9,350 nt of DNA from Sodaliphilus sp050873765. GTDB taxonomy: Bacteria > Bacteroidota > Bacteroidia > Bacteroidales > Muribaculaceae. The translations under genes and the position numbers were made by a program. Position 1 is the stretch's first letter. Each line of letters opens with the position of its first letter. Shown one piece after another: positions 6,471 to 9,350 of the stretch. The notes under the pieces were generated by a model that was not told where the DNA came from, did not search any database, and saw only the letters and a list, made by a program, of their open reading frames with translations. The DNA lies in contig JBNMJK010000089.1 in assembly GCA_050873765.1 (NCBI GenBank), positions 1 to 9,350 on the forward strand, given 5' to 3'.

Positions 6471-6897
6471 TGTTGATATTTGTTTTAGCCTGCATCTCGG
6501 CAAAATGGGCACGAAGCAGCCGCACCGCTTCTTCTGCTGTGGAGGCAGGAGCTGTGATTCTTTCAAGTTGGCAGCGTCCGTTATTGTCTTCCTCAATGGC
6601 AGTGACCAATGTGCCATAGCTGTAAGTGATGCCGGCTTTTTCCAAAAAAGGAATAGCGGCTTGGCTCATCACTTCAGCGTAAAGGCATGCCACTCCGCCC
6701 ACCACAGCCATTGATGCGGCTGCTCTGCCAGTTACTTTGTCGGCCACAGAAGCGCCTTTCAACATTTCGGGCTGATGATTGAGCCGCTGCTCTAAGTCGC
6801 GAACACCGGGCTTGCAGTAGGTGGAAATGTTTCCACTTTTGTCTTTGACCACCAATGAGCAGTGTGTGGTTCTTAATATATTAATCAACTCTTGCAT
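6445..6897 (-). CDS. DUF1893 (TM1506-like) family protein
   Basis: A 150-residue protein (ATG at 6897; a GTG nine bases upstream is less likely) matching DUF1893. The conserved pattern is visible: MQELINILRT start, CSLVVKD strand, GVRDLEQRL (31-39), then MLKGASVADKVTGRAAASM (45-63), GGVACLYAEVMS (67-78), LEKAGITYSYGTLVTAI (85-101) and GRCQLE (107-112). The structural prototype, TM1506 of Thermotoga, has a cytidine-deaminase-like fold but lacks the usual zinc motif, so function is unknown; a nucleotide- or cofactor-related role is only inference. It lies 63 bp downstream of the ECF S-component gene and overlaps the thioredoxin start, so it is the middle gene of a three-gene operon. Confidence 0.85.
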   Translation of the reverse strand: MQELINILRTTHCSLVVKDKSGNISTYCKPGVRDLEQRLNHQPEMLKGASVADKVTGRAAASMAVVGGVACLYAEVMSQAAIPFLEKAGITYSYGTLVTAIEEDNNGRCQLERITAPASTAEEAVRLLRAHFAEMQAKTNINNGKIQRHH

Positions 6898-6960
6898 TGT
6901 TCGCACTTTGATTATATGTAATTCCGCCGAAATTGTCGATGCTCGGCAATTTCTGACAGC

Positions 6961-7473
6961 TTATTTTTTCAAGGCGAATTTGATGATGGCCCAGCCACCG
7001 GCCACTTGCAGTATCATACCTGGCAGGCCGAGGCGGAAATCCTGAATGCCGGCCATAAAACTTCCTTTCACAGCCCATTCTATTAGGCAGCCCGCCACCT
7101 GGTAGGCGAGCACCACTGCCGTAAGTGAAACGATCGACACCTTTTGAGTGCGGCCTGCAATAAGCGAAGCCGCACCAGCAAGGAGCGTTCCTTTTATCAT
7201 AATCATGGGCAACGCGCCGAAGGCTGGCATTCCGAAAAGCAAGGCGTTGATGATAGGGGAGAGCAATGCCGTGAGCACGCCCACCTTCGCCCCATATTTA
7301 TATGCGGCAATCAATGTGAAGAAATAGATGGGCAAAAAGACAAGTCCACCTTGAGGCATCAGAGCGTGGCATAGCTGAGGCAGCGCAATGTTGCCTGCCA
7401 AAAACATTGATGCCACCGCATAAGTGCGCGCATCTCGCAGTGAAAGCGAATAGATTTTTACATTCGAGTCCAT
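6961..7473 (-). CDS. ECF transporter S component-like membrane protein
   Basis: A 170-residue integral membrane protein with about five to six hydrophobic helices (roughly 18-34, 44-58, 63-80, 86-106, 112-134, 147-166). It has the length and style of substrate-binding S components of energy-coupling factor vitamin transporters, including conserved-looking GNIALPQLCH (27-36), LPIYFFTLIAAYKYG (47-61), LSPIINALLFGMP (71-83) and a C-terminal DFRLGLPGM. The ATG at 7473 is the first in-frame start, about 40 nt from a good promoter. No EcfA or EcfT genes are nearby, so it would have to share a common energising module. The substrate is unknown, and no riboswitch is visible in its short leader to hint at it. 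Confidence 0.75.
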   Translation of the reverse strand: MDSNVKIYSLSLRDARTYAVASMFLAGNIALPQLCHALMPQGGLVFLPIYFFTLIAAYKYGAKVGVLTALLSPIINALLFGMPAFGALPMIMIKGTLLAGAASLIAGRTQKVSIVSLTAVVLAYQVAGCLIEWAVKGSFMAGIQDFRLGLPGMILQVAGGWAIIKFALKK

Positions 7474-7521
7474 ATAGTTTGATATAGATTAAGCAGAAAT
7501 ATTGATAACCTGTTATTTCTA

Positions 7522-7553
7522 CAAATTTACAAGTAATTCTCGGAAAGTACAAC
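7522..7553 (-). promoter_or_regulatory. Promoter of the ECF-S/DUF1893/thioredoxin operon
   Basis: On the minus strand, a perfect TAnnTTTG box (TAAATTTG, 7529 to 7522) is preceded by GTTG (7553 to 7550), which carries the TTG core of the -33 box, with 20 bp between. Transcription would start near 7515, leaving a leader of about 40 nt. Confidence 0.7.
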
Positions 7554-7713
7554 ACCCACCAAAGAAACATCTGATTTCTTTCAACAAAAATTTCAAAACT
7601 TTGCACTTCGCAAAAATGGAAGGTGCATCAGCAATAAAAAAACGGCACGGCAAATAATTTGTAAACCGAAAGAGTGATTTTAATGAAATAATTGACGCAG
7701 TTTATCGTTAATA

Positions 7714-7732
7714 TCACAGATGTGACATCACA
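7714..7732. promoter_or_regulatory. Candidate operator: alternating TCACA/TGTGA boxes
   Basis: TCACAGATGTGACATCACA contains three 5-bp boxes (TCACA, TGTGA, TCACA) starting every 7 bp, so that each adjacent pair is a palindrome with a 2-bp spacer. The boxes resemble CRP/FNR half-sites but the spacer is 2 rather than 6 bp. The element lies 33-50 bp before the DUF1810 start codon. Confidence 0.4.
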
Positions 7733-7764
7733 AAAACAATTACTAATTATATCACCATTTGAGT

Positions 7765-8148
7765 ATGAAAAACTTTGATTTAGACAGATTTTTACTGGCT
7801 CAGAAAACCGACTATGATATTGCGCTTTCAGAAATGAAGCAAGGCCGGAAAACCAGCCATTGGATATGGTATATCTTCCCTCAAGTGAAAGGACTCGGAT
7901 ACAGCTATAATTCCAATTATTACGGACTTGACGGAGAAGATGAAGCTGCTGCTTATCTGGCGCATCCAGTGCTTGGTATGAGATTGCGCGAAATCACAAA
8001 TGTGGTGTTGTCGCATTCTGGCAAATTGTCAATCCAAGGAATTATGGGAAGTAGGATAGATGCCAAAAAATTCAAATCGTGCATGACTATATTCGACAAG
8101 GTTTCGCCCAACGATATTTTTCATGAGGCACTGGTGAAGTTTTTTTAG
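7765..8148 (+). CDS. DUF1810 family protein with short C-terminus
   Basis: A 127-residue soluble protein of unknown function. The family pattern is clear: FDLDRFLLAQ near the start, Y-x5-SEMKQGRKTSHWIWYIFPQVKGLG (about 17-45, in two parts), then AYLAHPVLGMRLREIT (about 65-80), the IMGSRIDAKKFKSCMTIFD segment and FHEALVKFF at the end. Most relatives continue for about ten residues (a G-K/R-x-D-x-x-T-L-like end), which is missing here; the stop comes right after a run of seven T. The ATG at 7765 is preferred over the upstream TTG at 7759 because the product then starts at MKNFDLDRF. The gene is visibly richer in A+T than its neighbours. The TCACA/TGTGA element lies just upstream. Confidence 0.88.
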   Translation: MKNFDLDRFLLAQKTDYDIALSEMKQGRKTSHWIWYIFPQVKGLGYSYNSNYYGLDGEDEAAAYLAHPVLGMRLREITNVVLSHSGKLSIQGIMGSRIDAKKFKSCMTIFDKVSPNDIFHEALVKFF

Positions 8149-8239
8149 AGCGTAAGAAATTTGGTGACGATTTATGATTGAATGAAATCTGAAGATGGGG
8201 CGGTGTCATTGTCGTGTGTGTGGAGCCGATAAGAAAGAA

Positions 8240-8656
8240 ATGAAGAAATCCGATAAACTACGCTTGTGTGGCTGGGGGCTGGCGCTGATGGGTGTGGCCT
8301 GTCTGGCTTCAAGTGTGCAGCTTGAAGTGTGTGAGGGTAAATTGCACTGGGCGGTATGGCTCCATGTGGTGCTTTGCTCCGTGATGATGATAGGAGTGGG
8401 CTACCATATTTACCTTCATTTTCAGTTCAGAAACTGGTTTGCATGCTTTAGGAAGCTCAAAAGCCACGCCACAAGAGTGCTGGCCGTGCTTTGTGCGCTC
8501 GCTTTGACCACAGGCCTTGTGGCACTTGTGCAGTGGGCAGTGCATCAGAGCCATTCCGGAATAGGAGCTGTGCATGGTAAAATAGGCTTTGTGTTTCTGT
8601 TGTTGTGTATCGGGCACGCCATAAAAAGAAAGCGGTTTTTTGTGAAGAACAACTGA
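8240..8656 (+). CDS. Four-helix membrane protein with cytochrome b-like His pairs
   Basis: A 138-residue integral membrane protein; the ATG at 8240 is chosen over the one at 8195 because MKKSDKLRLCGWG gives a short basic N-terminus before the first helix. Predicted helices are about 9-26, 38-58, 78-100 and 112-128. Helix 2 carries His42 and His56 and helix 4 carries His112 and His126, both pairs exactly 14 residues apart; His36, His60 and His102 lie at the helix ends. In cytochrome b the same arrangement (helices B and D, His pairs 14 apart) holds two b hemes across the membrane. It may be a small diheme cytochrome b or DUF4405-like protein, but I do not recognise it with certainty and the redox role is inferred. 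No partner oxidoreductase gene is adjacent. An alternative is an uncharacterised membrane protein without heme. Confidence 0.75.
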   Translation: MKKSDKLRLCGWGLALMGVACLASSVQLEVCEGKLHWAVWLHVVLCSVMMIGVGYHIYLHFQFRNWFACFRKLKSHATRVLAVLCALALTTGLVALVQWAVHQSHSGIGAVHGKIGFVFLLLCIGHAIKRKRFFVKNN

Positions 8657-8711
8657 CCTTCGGCTTTTGCTGATTTGCCCACCATGAAAAATGATTGAAA
8701 AAATGTGAACA

Positions 8712-8734
8712 GAGGAATTTTTATACAATTCCTC
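8712..8734. promoter_or_regulatory. Perfect 8-bp inverted repeat upstream of gpmI promoter
   Basis: GAGGAATT (8712-8719) and AATTCCTC (8727-8734) are exact inverted arms around a 7-base loop. No T-tract follows on the plus strand, so it is a weak terminator candidate at most; its position just before the expected -33 region of the gpmI promoter also fits an operator. Confidence 0.4.
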
Positions 8735-8758
8735 ACCCACTATGTGCCTAAAAAAATG

Positions 8759-8766
8759 TAACTTTG
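8759..8766 (+). promoter_or_regulatory. gpmI promoter, -7 box
   Basis: TAACTTTG is a perfect TAnnTTTG box about 84 bp before the gpmI ATG. No TTTG-like -33 box is found at the usual spacing (the bases there are C/A-rich), so the promoter may depend on an activator or tolerate a weak upstream box. Confidence 0.65.
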
Positions 8767-8772
8767 CATAAT

Positions 8773-8805
8773 TATTTGAGGGGCAAGATTTCTGCCTCGC
8801 AAATA
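8773..8805 (+). promoter_or_regulatory. Stem-loop at the predicted 5' end of gpmI mRNA
   Basis: TATTTGAGGGGCA (8773-8785) pairs with TGCCTCGCAAATA (8793-8805) over 13 positions with one A/G mismatch and one G-U pair, closing a 7-base loop. It starts about where transcription from the -7 box should begin, so it would sit at the very 5' end of the message and could protect it from decay. No T-tract follows, so it is not a terminator. Confidence 0.5.
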
Positions 8806-8849
8806 GGAGTAAATGAGCAATTAAAAGTACTAAAAAATTAGATATAATT

Positions 8850-9350
8850 ATGGCTAAAAAAGCATTATTGATGATTCTTGACGGTTGGGGCATCGGTCCT
8901 CACGACAAGAGCAACGCTATTTGGGAAACCCCAACTCCCTACTGGGACAGTCTTCTCGCTAATTATCCTCACAGCCGTTTGAAGGCATGTGGCGAAGATG
9001 TAGGCTTGCCAGCTGGCCAAATGGGCAACAGTGAGGTGGGGCACCTCAACATTGGTGGTGGCCGCATTGTGTATCAAGACCTCGTGAAAATCAACAAGGC
9101 CATTGCCGACGGCTCAATACTGAAGAATCCAGAGGTGGTGAAAGCCTACTCTTATGCCCAGAAAACAGGCAAAGGCTTGCACATTATGGGTTTGACCTCA
9201 ACAGGTGGTGTGCACAGTTCATTGGCACACTTGTTCGCCCTTTGTGATATCGCCAAAGAATACGGCCTTGAAAAAGTGTATCTCCACTGCTTCATGGACG
9301 GCCGCGACACCGACCCTGAAAGCGGTAAAGGCTTCATTCAGGACGTGGAA
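8850..9350 (+). CDS. gpmI: 2,3-bisphosphoglycerate-independent phosphoglycerate mutase (5' part)
   Basis: Interconverts 3- and 2-phosphoglycerate in glycolysis and gluconeogenesis using two Mn2+ ions and a phosphoserine intermediate. The first 167 residues are present; the gene runs past the window end (the full enzyme is about 500-510 residues). Seen here: MAKKALLMILDGWG with the metal ligand Asp11, NAIWETPTPYWDSL (22-35), GQMGNSEVGHLNIGGGR (56-72) with the catalytic Ser61, LHIMGLTSTGGVHS (110-123) and LHCFMDGRDTDP (147-158). The ATG at 8850 fits family N-termini. It has its own promoter and a leader of about 77 nt with a 5' stem-loop. Confidence 0.97.
   Translation, partial: MAKKALLMILDGWGIGPHDKSNAIWETPTPYWDSLLANYPHSRLKACGEDVGLPAGQMGNSEVGHLNIGGGRIVYQDLVKINKAIADGSILKNPEVVKAYSYAQKTGKGLHIMGLTSTGGVHSSLAHLFALCDIAKEYGLEKVYLHCFMDGRDTDPESGKGFIQDVE

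Larger units (their letters stand above)
7474..7764. other. Divergent intergenic region, A+T-rich
   Basis: This 291-bp region separates the minus-strand operon from the plus-strand DUF1810 gene. It contains the minus-strand promoter (7522-7553), an inverted repeat AAAGAAA/TTTCTTT (7561-7567 and 7575-7581), a hairpin TGCACTTC/GAAGGTGCA (7602-7609 and 7619-7627, one bulged base), the near-palindrome CAAATAATTTG (7651-7661) and a TCACA/TGTGA cluster (7714-7732). I see no gene in it. Confidence 0.6.

Noticed and set aside
6471..6617. N-terminal extension of thioredoxin in the same frame
   Set aside because: It is the out-of-frame shadow of the DUF1893 gene and the ATG at 6470 gives the normal thioredoxin start.
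7575..7603. AAACTTTG (7596-7603) as a plus-strand promoter for the DUF1810 gene
   Set aside because: The first base differs from the consensus, the nearest TTTC is only 17 bp upstream, and it would leave a leader of about 155 nt.
8156..8163. GAAATTTG as a -7 box for the four-helix membrane protein gene
   Set aside because: One mismatch to the consensus and no TTTG-like box at the right distance; read-through from the upstream gene is equally possible.
8195..8239. Upstream ATG adding a CHCRVC motif to the membrane protein
   Set aside because: A short Cys-containing extension with no family support; the ATG at 8240 gives a normal basic N-terminus before helix 1.
8813..8824. Three-codon frame with an AGGAG sequence before gpmI
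   Set aside because: Too short to judge; Bacteroidetes make little use of such ribosome-binding sites, and nothing suggests a leader peptide.

Overview
The window reads as chromosomal core sequence from a Bacteroidales bacterium (Prevotella/Bacteroides/Muribaculaceae-like; the genus cannot be resolved by eye). The basis is protein style (DUF3109, the DHPS and CdaA variants), the absence of Shine-Dalgarno sequences before most genes, and several promoters of the Bacteroidetes type (TAnnTTTG at -7 with a TTTG-like box about 20 bp upstream). There are no rRNA or tRNA genes, no CRISPR array and no recognisable insertion sequence.

Layout. (1) Bases 1-1736, + strand: the 3' part of a small membrane-anchored, lysine-rich protein, then a Na+-dependent NSS/SNF-family transporter. 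(2) Bases 1960-4270, + strand: folP (dihydropteroate synthase), a membrane diadenylate cyclase (cdaA) and a cysteine-rich DUF3109 protein; the last two are only 12 bp apart. (3) Bases 4271-6067, + strand: rplS (ribosomal protein L19) with its own promoter and intrinsic terminator, then dinB (DNA polymerase IV), whose promoter is interleaved with that terminator. The last 41 bp of dinB are repeated almost exactly 64 bp downstream. (4) Bases 6171-7473, - strand: an apparent operon of an ECF-type S component, a DUF1893 (TM1506-like) protein and a short thioredoxin; the last two overlap by 26 bp. (5) Bases 7765-8656, + strand: a DUF1810 protein with a short C-terminus and a small four-helix membrane protein whose histidine spacing resembles a di-heme cytochrome b. 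(6) Bases 8850-9350, + strand: the 5' part of gpmI (cofactor-independent phosphoglycerate mutase), running off the window.

Most genes are housekeeping: folate synthesis, c-di-AMP signalling, translation, DNA damage tolerance and glycolysis. The least described parts are the ECF-S/DUF1893/thioredoxin operon, the putative miniature cytochrome b at 8240-8656, the duplicated dinB tail, and the folP-cdaA-DUF3109 arrangement, which lacks the usual CdaR partner. I see no obvious new defence or mobile system. The findings are local architectures and uncharacterised families rather than one large unknown locus.
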